64,000 nucleotides of DNA from Candidatus Thermodiscus eudorianus (GCA_015521085.1 WAOW01000004.1:1-64000), one strand, 5' to 3'. Numbered from the stretch's first letter, positions 43,707 through 54,289 are shown. Notes: a model not told the origin generated them from the sequence alone. A program made the numbers and translations.

Positions 43707-45890
43707 ATGAGCATAGATGGCTTAACCCTAAGGGTAGCTGAGGCCTACCATAGAGATGTCGGTAGGAAGATAGCCAGGATAGACAGGAAGGCCATGAAAT
43801 CACTCAGCGTAGAAACAGGCGACTACATAAAGATCAGCGGCAAGGAACACGACGTAGTCGCGTCAGTATGGCCCCTTAGACCAGAAGACGAGGGCAAGGA
43901 TATCATAAGGATAGACGGCTACTTGAGAGCCGCTCTAGGAGTCGGAATCGGGGATACTGTCACGGTATACAAGGCCACCAAAGTCGAGCCTGCACAGAAA
44001 GTAGTGCTGGCACCGCTGGAACCCATAAGATTCGGCCCCGACTTCGTGGCCTACGTAAAGGAGTTCCTGTTGAGGAAACCTATAGCCAGAGGAGAGATCA
44101 TAGTAGTACCACTCCTAGAAGGCATACCGCTAGCCGTAGTATCAACGCAGCCAGCCCAGATGGTCTACGTCACCGAGAGGACGGAAATCAACATTAAAGA
44201 GAAGCCAGTAAAGGCCGAGGAAGTCGCTAGAGCCAGAGGAGTCCCCAAGGTAACATGGGAGGACATAGGCGACCTAGAAGAGGCCAAGGAGAGGATAAGA
44301 GAGATCGTGGAACTCCCCATGAAATACCCAGAACTCTTCAAGCACCTGGGCATCGAGCCTCCTAAGGGTGTCCTCTTGTATGGTCCTCCTGGTACTGGTA
44401 AGACTCTTCTCGCCAAAGCTCTAGCCAACGAGATAGGAGCATACTTCATCTCGATCAATGGTCCTGAGATTATGAGTAAGTTTTATGGTGAGAGTGAGCA
44501 GAGGCTTAGGGAGATCTTCAAGGAGGCCGAGGAGAACGCGCCAAGCATAATATTCATAGACGAGATAGACGCAATAGCACCGAAGAGAGAAGAAGTAACA
44601 GGAGAAGTCGAGAAGAGAGTCGTAGCACAGCTCCTAACGCTAATGGATGGCCTGAAAGAGAGAGGCCGGGTGATAGTTATCGCGGCGACCAACAGGCCCG
44701 ACGCAGTAGACCCGGCTCTGAGGAGGCCCGGCCGGTTCGACAGAGAAATCGAGATCAGACCCCCCGACAAACGTGCAAGGATAGAGATCCTAAAAGTCCA
44801 CACAAGGCACATGCCACTAGCTGATGACGTGGACCTAGATAAGCTAGCCGAGATGACCCACGGCTACACGGGCGCAGACCTAGCAGCGCTGGCCAAGGAG
44901 GCCGCTATGGCTGCCCTACGGAGATTCATAAAGTCTGGCAAGATAGATCTCACAAAAGAGACTATACCCACGAGCGTGTTCAAGGAACTGAAAGTCACTA
45001 TGAAAGACTTCCTAGAGGCTATGAAGCTAGTGAGGCCAACCCTGATCAGAGAGGTATTCGTAGAGGTACCACAGGTCAAGTGGGAGGACATAGGAGGCCT
45101 AGAGAACGTAAAGCAAGAGCTACGCGAAGCCGTCGAATGGCCGCTCAAATACCCCAAGGTCTTCGAGGAAATGGGTATTAAGCCTCCTCGTGGTATTCTT
45201 TTGTTTGGTCCTCCTGGTACTGGTAAGACTCTTCTCGCTAAGGCTGTTGCGACTGAGAGTGGGGCTAACTTCATAGCAGTGCGGGGCCCAGAAGTACTAA
45301 GCAAATGGGTAGGAGAAAGCGAGAAGGCTGTTAGGAGGATCTTCGAGAGGGCCAGGCAGGTCGCCCCGACGGTCGTGTTCTTCGACGAAATAGACGCAAT
45401 AGCCCCAGCCCGCGGCTTCAGGCATGACACGAGCGGCGTGACAGACAGGATAGTCAACCAGCTACTGACAGAGCTAGACGGCATAGTCCCCCTCCAGAAC
45501 GTGGTGGTCATCGCGGCGACCAACAGGCCCGACATAATAGACCCAGCCCTACTAAGGCCCGGCCGGTTCGACAGGCTGATCTACGTGCCACCGCCGGACA
45601 AGGAGGCAAGGAAGCAGATATTCAAGGTCCATACTAGGAAGGTGCCGTTGGCTGATGACGTGGACCTGGATAAGCTGGCCGAGCTCACAGAAGGATACAC
45701 GGGCGCCGACATAGAGGCCGTGGTCAGGGAGGCTGTAATGATAAAACTCAGGGAGAAACTAGAAGTAGGCCCCGTCGAGATGAAGCACTTCATGGAGGCA
45801 CTGAAGAGGGTCCCGCCAAGCCTGACCCCAGAAGACGTAAAACGCTACGAGAGGATGGCCCGCGAGCTCAAGAAGCTCAGCCTAGGATAG
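43707..45890 (+). CDS. Cdc48/VAT AAA ATPase
   Basis: About 727 aa of the archaeal p97/VAT unfoldase, feeding substrates to the proteasome. An N domain ([19 protein letters not shown]) is followed by D1 and D2 AAA modules, each with GPPGTGKT, an IFIDEID or VFFDEID Walker B and NRPD arginine-finger region. The frame opens at ATG 43626, adding 27 residues, but homology begins at ATG 43707, which has GGGTG six bases upstream. A 33-bp stretch around the two P-loops is identical in D1 and D2. Confidence 0.95.
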   Translation: MSIDGLTLRVAEAYHRDVGRKIARIDRKAMKSLSVETGDYIKISGKEHDVVASVWPLRPEDEGKDIIRIDGYLRAALGVGIGDTVTVYKATKVEPAQKVVLAPLEPIRFGPDFVAYVKEFLLRKPIARGEIIVVPLLEGIPLAVVSTQPAQMVYVTERTEINIKEKPVKAEEVARARGVPKVTWEDIGDLEEAKERIREIVELPMKYPELFKHLGIEPPKGVLLYGPPGTGKTLLAKALANEIGAYFISINGPEIMSKFYGESEQRLREIFKEAEENAPSIIFIDEIDAIAPKREEVTGEVEKRVVAQLLTLMDGLKERGRVIVIAATNRPDAVDPALRRPGRFDREIEIRPPDKRARIEILKVHTRHMPLADDVDLDKLAEMTHGYTGADLAALAKEAAMAALRRFIKSGKIDLTKETIPTSVFKELKVTMKDFLEAMKLVRPTLIREVFVEVPQVKWEDIGGLENVKQELREAVEWPLKYPKVFEEMGIKPPRGILLFGPPGTGKTLLAKAVATESGANFIAVRGPEVLSKWVGESEKAVRRIFERARQVAPTVVFFDEIDAIAPARGFRHDTSGVTDRIVNQLLTELDGIVPLQNVVVIAATNRPDIIDPALLRPGRFDRLIYVPPPDKEARKQIFKVHTRKVPLADDVDLDKLAELTEGYTGADIEAVVREAVMIKLREKLEVGPVEMKHFMEALKRVPPSLTPEDVKRYERMARELKKLSLG
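44381..44413 (+). repeat. 33-bp P-loop repeat, copy in D1
   Basis: This stretch around the D1 Walker A codons is base-for-base identical to 45206-45238 in D2, including third positions, and uses T-ending codons unlike the surrounding gene. Confidence 0.9.
45206..45238 (+). repeat. 33-bp P-loop repeat, copy in D2
   Basis: Second copy of the 33-bp P-loop stretch, identical to 44381-44413. Sequence on both sides diverges quickly at synonymous sites. Confidence 0.9.
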
Positions 45891-45989
45891 AGAGGATGCC
45901 CAGGAAAAGAACATCATCTCCTCCATATTAAACCCTTCATCCCCTAATATTTTTGGAAAGGCTTAGATAGGGTACCTAATCCACTTCGA

Positions 45990-46532
45990 GTGCCACTGGA
46001 GATCTTCATGTATGAGGTCGAAGCGAAGATCCGGGTGGACTGTGACGGGCTGGAAGCTATACTGGAGAAAGCATTGGAGCTAGGCGGCAGGCTCATTGGA
46101 AGACGACGTGAAGTTGACATCTACTATCAACACCCCTGCAGGGACTTCGTGGAGACTGATGAAGCCCTGAGGGTACGTATTATAGACGGGACCAAGTATT
46201 CGTTGACCTACAAGGGGCCCCGGATAGACAATAGAGGGGATATCAAGAAGCGCGTCGAGATAATAGTTGAGGTCAGCGGAGGCGATATAGAAAAACTCCT
46301 TGAGGAGATCGGGTTCAAACCCATGGCAACGGTCACCAAGGACAGGACATACGTAGAGCTACACGGCACGACTGTAACCCTAGACCGAGTCCAAAGGCTA
46401 GGATGCTTCGTCGAGATAGAAGGTGACAACCCAGCGGGTATAAAGCAGGTTGTCGAGGAGCTAGGCGTCAAGGGAGAATATGTTAAGGAGACATATGCAG
46501 AAATGATCGCCAGGCTAGAGGGGGCGAATTAG
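45990..46532 (+). CDS. CYTH-domain protein (class IV adenylate cyclase-like)
   Basis: A 180-aa CYTH fold: EVEAKIRV is the ExExK signature, with ETDEALRVRI, YSLTYKGP, KKRVEIIVEV and CFVEIEGD supplying the tunnel's charged residues. Members are adenylate cyclases, thiamine triphosphatases or polyphosphatases; the archaeal group is often called CyaB, but a tripolyphosphatase role is at least as likely. GTG 45990 or ATG 46008 starts it. Confidence 0.85.
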   Translation: MPLEIFMYEVEAKIRVDCDGLEAILEKALELGGRLIGRRREVDIYYQHPCRDFVETDEALRVRIIDGTKYSLTYKGPRIDNRGDIKKRVEIIVEVSGGDIEKLLEEIGFKPMATVTKDRTYVELHGTTVTLDRVQRLGCFVEIEGDNPAGIKQVVEELGVKGEYVKETYAEMIARLEGAN

Positions 46533-46563
46533 CCGCTTGGTACTCCGGCGTCTCTAAGGGCCT

Positions 46564-48015
46564 CTACCCCTTGGTCACGCCAATAGGCCTCAGCCTAGCT
46601 ACTAATAGTCCGATGCCGACTTCATGGGCGACCCGCGCTACCCTGTCAACGTCCTTGTAGGCCTCCGGCATCTCCTCTACAACCGTGGCTCTGTTACTGG
46701 CTCTTAGGTAGATGCCCTTAGACTGGAGGTCTTGTAACACTTCATGGTACCTTCTAGTCCTCTTGGCCTTTGCCCGGCTCATCCACCTACCAGCCCCGTG
46801 AGGCGAGGTATACCAGCTCTTAGCCCCCCTCGGCGACCCGATTAACACATAGCTTGCGGTACCCATGCTACCCGGTATGAGCACTGGTTGTCCCACATCG
46901 CGGTAGTCCTTCGGTATCTCTGGGTGGCCCGGCGGGAAGGCCCTTGTGGCCCCCTTCCTATGCACGACTAGCCTCTTCCTCTTCCCATCAACGTCGTGCT
47001 CCTCTATCTTAGCGATGTTATGGGCTACATCGTACACGATCTCAAGGCCCAGCTGGTCGGGATCCCTGCGGAAAACCTGGCGGAACGACTCCCTAGTCCA
47101 ATGGGTTATGAGCTGCCTATTGGTCCAGGCGAAGTTAGCTGCGGCAGCCATGGCCCTCACGTAGTTCTGGGCCTCGGGGGAATTGAAGGGTATGCTGGCG
47201 AGCTCCCTATCGGGCGGTATGGTGCCATATTTCCTCATAGCCCGCTCCATAATCATCAAGTAGTCGCTCGCAACCTGGTGTCCGAGCCCACGGCTTCCGG
47301 TGTGTATCATAACCGTGACTTGACCCTCGAAGAGTCCCAGCGCTTTAGCGAACCTCTCGTCGAACACCTTGTCGACAACCTGGACTTCCAGGAAATGGTT
47401 TCCGCTCCCCAGCGTTCCGAGCTGGTTAGCCCCCCTCCTCTTAGCGGCATTGCTGACCTTGCTAGCGTCGGCTAGCCTCCAGCTCCCCCTCTCCTCGATA
47501 TGCTCCGGATCCTCACTCCAGCCATAGCCCTTGCCGATAGCCCACTCGACGCCCTCGTTGAGCACCTTGTCAAGCTCCTGGATGCTTAGCCTCAGCTTAC
47601 CGGTGCTTCCAAGCCCGCTGGGAACGTTGTAGAAGAGTGAGTCGATCAGGTCACGTAGCCGGGGACGCACGTCTTCCTCCGTCAGGTTAGTCCTTAGCAG
47701 CCTCACTCCACAGTTGATATCGTACCCGACCCCTCCAGGGCTTATCACACCATTCTCCTCTGGGTCCATCGCGGCTACTCCGCCGATGGGGAACCCGTAG
47801 CCCTGGTGGCCATCGGGCATTACTATCGAGTATTTCTGGATTCCCTGCAGGCAGGCCACGTTTGACGCCTGGACTAGTGTGAGGTCGCTCTTCATCTTTT
47901 CGAGTAGGAAGTCGTCCGCGTATATTATGGAGGGGACCCTCATACAATTCTTCGCGTCCTCCGGGATCTTCCAGGTGTATTTGTCTATCCTTCTGAGTGG
48001 TATGTTCTGGCTCAT
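46564..48015 (-). CDS. rtcB: RNA-splicing ligase RtcB
   Basis: About 483 aa, the normal intein-free length. RtcB joins 2',3'-cyclic phosphate and 5'-OH RNA ends, as in tRNA intron splicing. Manganese and GMP sites are visible: PDGHQGYGFPIGGV, GGVGYDINCGVRLL, HTGSRGLGHQV, GSGNHFLEVQ and GSMGTASYVL; the guanylylated His lies near the C-terminal SPHGAGR. ATG 48015 gives the family start MSQNIPL; ATG 48024 is an alternative. Confidence 0.96.
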   Translation of the reverse strand: MSQNIPLRRIDKYTWKIPEDAKNCMRVPSIIYADDFLLEKMKSDLTLVQASNVACLQGIQKYSIVMPDGHQGYGFPIGGVAAMDPEENGVISPGGVGYDINCGVRLLRTNLTEEDVRPRLRDLIDSLFYNVPSGLGSTGKLRLSIQELDKVLNEGVEWAIGKGYGWSEDPEHIEERGSWRLADASKVSNAAKRRGANQLGTLGSGNHFLEVQVVDKVFDERFAKALGLFEGQVTVMIHTGSRGLGHQVASDYLMIMERAMRKYGTIPPDRELASIPFNSPEAQNYVRAMAAAANFAWTNRQLITHWTRESFRQVFRRDPDQLGLEIVYDVAHNIAKIEEHDVDGKRKRLVVHRKGATRAFPPGHPEIPKDYRDVGQPVLIPGSMGTASYVLIGSPRGAKSWYTSPHGAGRWMSRAKAKRTRRYHEVLQDLQSKGIYLRASNRATVVEEMPEAYKDVDRVARVAHEVGIGLLVARLRPIGVTKG

Positions 48016-48050
48016 GTCTCTCATCCTTAACAATATCTGGGGCGATATCG

Positions 48051-48060
48051 GTTTAAATAA
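48051..48060 (-). promoter_or_regulatory. TATA box of rtcB
   Basis: TTATTTAAAC on the minus strand predicts initiation near 48029, a few bases before ATG 48024/48015. Confidence 0.45.
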
Positions 48061-48115
48061 TCCCCGCATAGTGCCTCGTTGAAGAAGGGAGACTCCGGAA
48101 ACTTAGGGATATAGG

Positions 48116-48124
48116 CTTTAAAGG
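48116..48124 (+). promoter_or_regulatory. TATA box of the deoC operon
   Basis: CTTTAAAGG predicts initiation near 48145, which favours ATG 48155 over ATG 48140 as deoC start. Confidence 0.45.
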
Positions 48125-48154
48125 AGACAACTGGCATGGATGGGGTATCCAGGC

Positions 48155-48889
48155 ATGAAGGAGGGCAGTCTAGCGCTAGTAGAGGCCCTGGAGAACATGG
48201 TGAAGAGATACGATAGCCCGGAGAAGCTGGCCAGAGTGATAGAACACACCCTACTATCGCCATCCGCAGGCATAGAGAAGGGGCTCGCGGTCATAGGGGA
48301 AACAGCCGACTACGGCTTCAGGTGCGCCATGTTATCACCATACCATGCAAGGAGGCTTTACAAAGAGGCTAGCAATGCAGGAGTCAAGCTCTGCACCGTC
48401 ATAGGCTTCCCCTCAGGGTTCCAGCCCGTGAAGGCAAAGCTACACGAGATAGACAGTGTAGCAGACATAGTCGACGGAATCGATATAGTCGCCAACATCC
48501 AAGCCATCATCGCGGGCGATAAGCCCGAGGTAGAAGAGGAGCTCGCAGAGCTAGTATCACACGCCAGGGAGAGCGGGGTAGGCCACGTGAAAGTGATAAT
48601 AGAGGCCCCACTACTAGACGATAATACCCTAGCCCTATCGGTAAGAACCGTAGCAGACGCAAAGGCGGACTATGTGAAGACCAGCACCGGAGTCTACTCT
48701 AAGGGGGGAGACCCCTTCACAGTCCTCCGGGTATCAAGCCTGGCTAAACAATACAGCCTACAAGTGAAGGCGGCCGGTGGTATAAGGACGGCCATAGACG
48801 CATTCCTCGCGCTCGCAAGCGGGGCGCACGTCATCGGAACCAGTAGCGGGCCCCGCGTTATAGAGACTTACAAGAGGCTGGTAAAGTAG
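48155..48889 (+). CDS. deoC: Deoxyribose-phosphate aldolase
   Basis: A 244-aa class I aldolase cleaving 2-deoxyribose 5-phosphate to acetaldehyde and glyceraldehyde 3-phosphate. The Schiff-base lysine is in YVKTSTGVYS, the catalytic Asp in IDSVADIVDGIDIV, and KAAGGIRTAIDAF binds phosphate. Its TAG stop shares a base with the GTG start of the next gene, so a three-gene operon (deoC, DHPS-like, mvk) is likely. Confidence 0.95.
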   Translation: MKEGSLALVEALENMVKRYDSPEKLARVIEHTLLSPSAGIEKGLAVIGETADYGFRCAMLSPYHARRLYKEASNAGVKLCTVIGFPSGFQPVKAKLHEIDSVADIVDGIDIVANIQAIIAGDKPEVEEELAELVSHARESGVGHVKVIIEAPLLDDNTLALSVRTVADAKADYVKTSTGVYSKGGDPFTVLRVSSLAKQYSLQVKAAGGIRTAIDAFLALASGAHVIGTSSGPRVIETYKRLVK

Positions 48890-50352
48890 TGAAGGTGGCA
48901 TTAATAACTAGCAGGACGGCGGCGCCGCTGATCGAGGAGATAATAGCCTCGCGTGTAAAGGGGAACCCCAAGGTATCTGCCCAGATAATAGTACTGCCGA
49001 TACCAGCCATCGGAATGCTCGACGCCAACAAGCTGAAGAGGCTGATAGACCGGCACAGGAAGGCGGTAAAGGACGCCGACATAATACTAGTACCAGGCAC
49101 TATAGAAGGGGACGTAAGCCCCATAGCCGACGAGCTGGGGAAGCCTGTTTACAAGGCATCGCGCGACCCCGGACTCCTCCCGCTAGTGATATCCCACATC
49201 GCGGCGGGATCAAAGCTGGACACGCTGAAGCCGGCCGAGGAGATCCTGGACGTGGAGCCGCCAGAGATAGAGCCCGAGCATACAGCCTTCAACATAGGGA
49301 GCGTGGCGGTACCAAGCAGGGGTCCCCCACTAGTCCTAGCCGCGGAGATCCCGCCAGACACGGGGAACTACGTGGAGGTGGCTGAGAGGTATGTTGAAGA
49401 GGGGGCTAGTCTACTTGTCCTGGGCGCATCATCGAAGACTAGGGATCTCGCGGTAAGGATAAGGAGGGTCTTGGATAGGGTGGACGTGCCGGTTTTAAGC
49501 GAGGCACCCACACCCCGCATGGCCCGCGAAGCCGTAAGTGCCGGGGCCTCGGGTATATCGATATCAGCAGCCAAGAGCCGCTCCTACCTGGACTCCGTGG
49601 AGAAGGATAGTGTTGTGATCCTAGGGGAGAGGGACGTCAGGCTCCTCGCCGAGGCGGTGGAGCTCTACAGGAGGAGGGGGTTCGAGAGGCTGATAGTGGA
49701 TCCCGTGGTTGGGCTCCCGCTGATAGACTACTCCTCCACAAGTAGCCGGTACAACTCAGCCTACCCTCTGGATACTCCAATGCTGTTCTCGGCGGCCAAC
49801 GTGGCAACGGTCCTCGACGCCGATACACATGGGGTATACGCGTTGCTGGCTGCAATGGCGGTAGAGCTTAGAGCCTCTGTATTCCTAGTAGTGGAGGACT
49901 CGTATAAGACGATTCACTCCGTCGCGGAGGCTCGTGAAGCCCTGAAACTGAGCTATGCCGCGTGGAGTAGGAGGAGCCAGCCCCACATGCTCGGGTCAAG
50001 GCTCCTCGTAGTCAAGCAACTGGAGCCGCCGCCGAAGCCAACGATCCCCGTAGAGGACGCTCGGATCGTGGACGAGTGGATAGAGCCGGCGATGGACAGG
50101 GGGTATTTCAGGATAGAAGTAGATCACGAGCGCGGCATGATACTAGTAGAGTACAGGCAGGGTAGGCGCATAGCCAGGTTTGCTTCGAGAAAAGCTAGGA
50201 TCCTGGCGAGGGCGATAGCCAGGGAGATCGATCTAACCCCGGAGCACGCCGCTTATCTGGGAGAGGAGTTGGCTAAGGCCGAGTTGGCCCTCCGGACGGG
50301 TAGAACATACATACAGGATAGCGAGATAATGAGGATGGTGTGGGAGGATTGA
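48889..50352 (+). CDS. Archaeal dihydropteroate synthase-related protein
   Basis: A 487-aa protein of the archaeal family annotated as DHPS-related, known from methanogens. The N-terminal ~155 residues form an unrelated alpha-beta domain (IILVPGTIEGDVSPIADELG); the middle has a TIM-barrel pterin-binding-like region (LVLGASSKTRDLAVRIRRVL, LSEAPTPRMAREAVSAGASGIS); a C-terminal domain follows. It was linked to tetrahydropterin cofactor synthesis, but the reaction is unproven. GTG start in the deoC stop. Confidence 0.82.
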   Translation: MKVALITSRTAAPLIEEIIASRVKGNPKVSAQIIVLPIPAIGMLDANKLKRLIDRHRKAVKDADIILVPGTIEGDVSPIADELGKPVYKASRDPGLLPLVISHIAAGSKLDTLKPAEEILDVEPPEIEPEHTAFNIGSVAVPSRGPPLVLAAEIPPDTGNYVEVAERYVEEGASLLVLGASSKTRDLAVRIRRVLDRVDVPVLSEAPTPRMAREAVSAGASGISISAAKSRSYLDSVEKDSVVILGERDVRLLAEAVELYRRRGFERLIVDPVVGLPLIDYSSTSSRYNSAYPLDTPMLFSAANVATVLDADTHGVYALLAAMAVELRASVFLVVEDSYKTIHSVAEAREALKLSYAAWSRRSQPHMLGSRLLVVKQLEPPPKPTIPVEDARIVDEWIEPAMDRGYFRIEVDHERGMILVEYRQGRRIARFASRKARILARAIAREIDLTPEHAAYLGEELAKAELALRTGRTYIQDSEIMRMVWED

Positions 50353-51323
50353 GGCAGTCGGCCGCCAGTGCCCCCGGAAAGGTTATTCTATTCGGGGAGC
50401 ATTTCGTGGTGAAGGGGTCTAGGAGCCTGGCGACGGCTATATCCCTCCGCGTAAAGGCCATCGTCCGAGAGCATACTGGGGGGAAGATACGATTTCACAG
50501 CCCTCTGGCTAACGTTAACTCCTGGATCAACCCCGGCACACTAGAATACGGAGACGATAGACTGGCCCCCCTAGCCAGGATGCTATCCTACCTCCGCGAC
50601 GAGATGGGTTTCCAGATAGTCCCACACGAGGTCTACGTTGAAAGCAGGCTTCCAGTCGGCGCTGGCCTCGGCTCTAGCGCTAGCCTAGCGGCGGCCTATG
50701 CTCTGGCCTATACGAGCTTCTTGGGGGACCCCCTGTCCCGCGGGGATTTACTGAAGGCTTCCTATGAGGCCGAGAAGGTTGCCCATGGGAACCCTAGCGG
50801 CGTAGACAACACCATCGCAGTCTATGGGGGAGGCCTCATATATAGGAGGGGGTCGGGGTTCGAGCAGGTTGATATAAGGCTTCCCAGCGGGTCAAGGCTC
50901 CTTGTATTGGATACTGGTGTTTCGAGGGATACCCGCCGCGTGGTAGAGCACGTGTTGAGGGTCGCTGATAGGACTTGGCCGGTTAGCCGGTTGATATACG
51001 AGGCTGCTGACGGGATCATAGATCTAGCTCTAGAGGCCCTTGAGTCCGGCGATGCTGTGAAGCTTGGCTTGTTGATGGACCTCAACCAGGGGCTGCTTAA
51101 CTCGGTCGGCGCCTCCAGCGGCGTCATCGAGAAGGTGGTTTTCAGGGTTAGAGAGAGTGGAGCTCTTGGGGCCAAGTTGACCGGCGCTGGATGGGGCGGC
51201 TCTGTTATCGCCCTGGTCTGGGAGTCCGACGTTGACCGGGTCGTCGATGCTGTCAGGGGCTATGTTAGGAGTGTTCATGACGTTGAGATTGGGGTTGAGG
51301 GGGCTAGAGTCGAGGAGGCCTAG
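50349..51323 (+). CDS. mvk: Mevalonate kinase
   Basis: About 324 aa of the GHMP kinase family, phosphorylating mevalonate for isoprenoid lipids. APGKVILFGEHFVVKGS opens the chain, PVGAGLGSSASLAAA is the ATP loop, HGNPSGVDNTIA and LTGAGWGGSVIAL are further motifs. TTG 50349 overlaps the preceding TGA and has GGGAGG upstream; GTG 50340 is an alternative. Third gene of the deoC operon. Confidence 0.94.
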   Translation: MRQSAASAPGKVILFGEHFVVKGSRSLATAISLRVKAIVREHTGGKIRFHSPLANVNSWINPGTLEYGDDRLAPLARMLSYLRDEMGFQIVPHEVYVESRLPVGAGLGSSASLAAAYALAYTSFLGDPLSRGDLLKASYEAEKVAHGNPSGVDNTIAVYGGGLIYRRGSGFEQVDIRLPSGSRLLVLDTGVSRDTRRVVEHVLRVADRTWPVSRLIYEAADGIIDLALEALESGDAVKLGLLMDLNQGLLNSVGASSGVIEKVVFRVRESGALGAKLTGAGWGGSVIALVWESDVDRVVDAVRGYVRSVHDVEIGVEGARVEEA

Positions 51324-51330
51324 CCGAAAA

Positions 51331-51410
51331 GTATATAAAGACTAGTAGTCGATTAGCTAGGGGGATAAAAGGATTGCGCCCCGTAATACCCAGGCATACT
51401 CCTTATAAAC
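51331..51410 (+). promoter_or_regulatory. Three TATA-like elements before tfb
   Basis: GTATATAAAG (51331-51340), GGGGATAAAA (51361-51370) and CCTTATAAAC (51401-51410) lie in the 108-bp gap before tfb. The first two place initiation at about 51362 and 51392; the third is too close to the TTG start to serve it unless the mRNA is leaderless. Confidence 0.4.
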
Positions 51411-51431
51411 CCGGTCTAGGAGGTGGTCTGC

Positions 51432-52358
51432 TTGGAAGAATCATTTGAAAACGACCATAGAAAAAGCAAGTGTCCTCCCGACAAGATAGCATACGACCCT
51501 GCTAGGGGAATAAAGATATGCATAGAGACCGGCGAAGTCATAGAAGAGGATATGATAGGCGACGAGGCGGAATGGAGGGCCTACACGCCAGAGGAGAGGG
51601 CTAGGAGGACTAGAGTAGGAAGCCCCATACAATTCTCAAAGCCAAACCTAGGAGTAGACGTATACATATCGGCGTCGAGGGGAGGCCGCATACGCGGCCT
51701 CTCCAAGAGGCTCGACTATCTTAGGACCAGGGGCTTGAGGGGTAAAGCCGCCCTAACCAGTCTAGAGAAGAACATCAACCAAGCACTTAGATACATAGAC
51801 GATATATCAGCCCGGCTAGAGCTGCCGAGACAGATCAAGGAGGAGGCCGCGAGGCTCTACAGGGAGGCGGCTAACAAGGGCTTAACAAGAGGGCGCAGCA
51901 TCGAGAGCATGGTTGCGGCAGCCCTATACGCAGCGTGCCGTAAACACAGGTACCCCTGCACACTCGACGATATAGCGAAGAACCTGAGTATGAGGGAGAT
52001 CGATGCGAAGAGGGAGGTTGCGAGGAACTACAGGCTCCTAGTGAGGCACCTGGACATTAGGATCCCTGTTATAGACGCTGAGAGGTTCGTCTACAGGATC
52101 GCCTCCGCTCTGGGCCTGCCGGACCCAGTGGTGGCTGAGGCCATCAAGATAGTCAAGATGGCCAGGAGCAAGGGCTTGACGGCCGGTAAAGACCCCTCCG
52201 GGCTAGCGGCTGCTGCGGTATATCTAGCGGCCTTGAAGCAGGGGATCAGGAAGACTCAGAAGGAGGTCGCTCAGGTGGCTGGTGTAACCGAGGTCACCGT
52301 GAGAAATAGATATAAGGAAATTGATAAAATGCTCCGCGAGGAGGGTTATGTAATCTAG
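51432..52358 (+). CDS. tfb: Transcription initiation factor B (TFB/TFIIB)
   Basis: About 308 aa. The two cyclin repeats are clear (about 110-205 and 210-305), with [19 protein letters not shown] and [19 protein letters not shown]. The N-terminal ribbon keeps only two of four cysteines (KCPPDK and ICIETG), as I remember for the Sulfolobus TFB. The B-finger region [19 protein letters not shown] is intact. TTG 51432 has GGAGGT seven bases upstream. TAG stop in a CTAG shared with the AOR gene. Confidence 0.94.
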   Translation: MEESFENDHRKSKCPPDKIAYDPARGIKICIETGEVIEEDMIGDEAEWRAYTPEERARRTRVGSPIQFSKPNLGVDVYISASRGGRIRGLSKRLDYLRTRGLRGKAALTSLEKNINQALRYIDDISARLELPRQIKEEAARLYREAANKGLTRGRSIESMVAAALYAACRKHRYPCTLDDIAKNLSMREIDAKREVARNYRLLVRHLDIRIPVIDAERFVYRIASALGLPDPVVAEAIKIVKMARSKGLTAGKDPSGLAAAAVYLAALKQGIRKTQKEVAQVAGVTEVTVRNRYKEIDKMLREEGYVI

Positions 52359-54181
52359 TTCAACCCGACTATCTTGTCGAGGACCTCTACAGTGAAACCG
52401 AGCCCTAACCTCTCCAACGTCTCCTTTTTCGGCACTCCCCTCTCGTCCCATCCTCTGAGCTCGTAGTAGTAGTTCAACAGTTCCTGGTACTTGTCATAGT
52501 CTAGCTTAGCGCCGGCTAGCGGGCCCCTGGTTAGAGGCTTCTTAAACCACTTCACGGGGGGCATATCCATGTCCCTGCTCCAGGAGCCCAGTTCACGTAT
52601 CCACAGCGCCCTGACCAGGGCATAGATCCTATCAGCCACAGCATATAGCTCGTCCCATCCATAGGATACTCCGGTAGCCGCTGTCAGGATCCTCGGATAG
52701 TAATCCAGGCTCAGGCCAACCTCGACCCACGGGAGCCTACAGGCTACGAAGCTCTCGAATAGCCCTCCACGTATCCGCTGCAACTCTATGACCTTCGCCG
52801 CCTTCTCCCTGCTATACGCGAATCTATCGGTGGCCACCTCCCAGCTTATGACCCATGCATCCTTATGGTGAGCCCCAATCGGGCTGGTACCATATGCTAG
52901 GGCCATGCCAGGCGCGGCATGGCAGTCGTAGGCGCTGACTTCTAGCCCCTTCACGTGTATCGCGAAGTCGCAGCCACCCTTCTCCTTACAGGCTCCTGCG
53001 ACTCCCTTGGCGAGGAGCTCGCCCAGGCTCCCCCTCCTATGCACTATATCGTCAATGAGTGCCTTGTAGGCTTCATAGTCACCCCACTCTAGCTTCTCCT
53101 CTATCAGCTTGTTCTCGCTCGCCTCAGTGGCCCAGGCTAGGACTGATCCCAGGCTTATAGTGTCTATTCCCGCCAGGTCTGCTAGCCTGTTCAATACGGC
53201 GACCTTGGATAGATCGTCTATGCCTATGTTTGAACCTAGCATAGCCACGTTTTCATAGTCCAGCTCGCTCGGATAGCCTTCAGCATCCTTCACCACGTTA
53301 CCACATACCATGTTACAGTACGGGCATCCCCTCTGGTCTATCTTCATCTCCTCCATGGTATAGCCGTTTATCCCCTTGTAACCATCAAATACACCCTCGC
53401 TGAAGTTATAGGTCGGTAGCACGCTGGCCTCCTGGGCCCAGTCCACGGTCATCATGGTACCCTGCCGCATCCAGAAGTCGTACGCCCTGGACTTCTTGAC
53501 GTCTATATAGGCCTTGGCGCCCTCACTCCTAACCCTCTTAGGATCGTGGAGCTCCACCTTCTTCGTACCCTTTACAACGACAGCCTTCAGCTTCTTGAAG
53601 CCCATGACAGCCCCCATACCGGGCCTACCAGCGCTTCTACCCTCCTGGCTAATGACCGTGGCATACCTGACGAGGTTCTCGCCAGCTGGGCCGATCTCCA
53701 GCATGCCGACGTTCTTACCGTAACGCTCCTTAAGCTTCTTCTCGGTGTCCCAGGTGTTTAACCCCCATAGATCCTCTGCGTCGTCAAACACGACGTTGTC
53801 GTCCTCGATATAGACGACCGTGGGCTTAGCCGCGGCCCCCTCAAACACGATCGCATCCCATCCAGCCTGCCTCATGTGGACTCCAGCCCAGCTGCCAATG
53901 TTTCCATCGCCATAGCCCCCGGTTAACGGGCTCTTAGCGGCGACGATCATCTTACCACTACTCGGCAGGGGCAAGCCAGTGAGCGGGCCCACGGCTAGAA
54001 TCAACAGGTTATCGGGCGAGAGCGGGTCCACGCCCGGTTTCAAGTGCTCCCACAGGATCCTGGCCGCGAGGCCCCTGCCACCGAGATAGTCTATAGCCCA
54101 CTCAGCCGGGTACTCGACCTTCTTGGCCTCCCTCCTCGACAGGTCTATCCAGAGTAGCCTACCCCACCATCCCTTAGGCAA
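52355..54181 (-). CDS. aor: Aldehyde:ferredoxin oxidoreductase (tungsten)
   Basis: A 608-aa tungstopterin enzyme oxidising aldehydes to acids with ferredoxin. The N-terminal domain has [28 protein letters not shown] and [21 protein letters not shown]; the cluster-binding [10 protein letters not shown] is in the middle, and DLAGIDTIS holds another conserved segment. Which AOR-family member (AOR, FOR, GOR-type) is uncertain. TTG start with GGAGGGGTG upstream. A MoaD-like gene lies nearby. Confidence 0.9.
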   Translation of the reverse strand: MPKGWWGRLLWIDLSRREAKKVEYPAEWAIDYLGGRGLAARILWEHLKPGVDPLSPDNLLILAVGPLTGLPLPSSGKMIVAAKSPLTGGYGDGNIGSWAGVHMRQAGWDAIVFEGAAAKPTVVYIEDDNVVFDDAEDLWGLNTWDTEKKLKERYGKNVGMLEIGPAGENLVRYATVISQEGRSAGRPGMGAVMGFKKLKAVVVKGTKKVELHDPKRVRSEGAKAYIDVKKSRAYDFWMRQGTMMTVDWAQEASVLPTYNFSEGVFDGYKGINGYTMEEMKIDQRGCPYCNMVCGNVVKDAEGYPSELDYENVAMLGSNIGIDDLSKVAVLNRLADLAGIDTISLGSVLAWATEASENKLIEEKLEWGDYEAYKALIDDIVHRRGSLGELLAKGVAGACKEKGGCDFAIHVKGLEVSAYDCHAAPGMALAYGTSPIGAHHKDAWVISWEVATDRFAYSREKAAKVIELQRIRGGLFESFVACRLPWVEVGLSLDYYPRILTAATGVSYGWDELYAVADRIYALVRALWIRELGSWSRDMDMPPVKWFKKPLTRGPLAGAKLDYDKYQELLNYYYELRGWDERGVPKKETLERLGLGFTVEVLDKIVGLN

Positions 54182-54220
54182 TAGACACCCCTCCGGTACA
54201 CGATATAATAGCTGACGCCA

Positions 54221-54230
54221 TCTATAATGG
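54221..54230 (-). promoter_or_regulatory. TATA box of the AOR gene
   Basis: CCATTATAGA on the minus strand predicts initiation near 54200, leaving a ~19-nt leader that holds the GGAGGGGTG site. A second TATA-like motif at 54201-54210 is too close. Confidence 0.4.
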
Positions 54231-54289
54231 GTGGCTGTACGAGTATTAAAGGGTGAAATAATATGGGCTTAGAGGGACCCCAAAGTACT

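Noticed and set aside
48889-50352. True folate dihydropteroate synthase
   Set aside because: Length, extra N- and C-terminal domains and missing FolP motifs fit the archaeal DHPS-related family instead.
51432-51560. Loss of two zinc-ribbon cysteines in TFB as a novelty
   Set aside because: From memory, the Sulfolobus TFB has the same CPPDK...ICxETGEV pattern, so it is a shared crenarchaeal trait.
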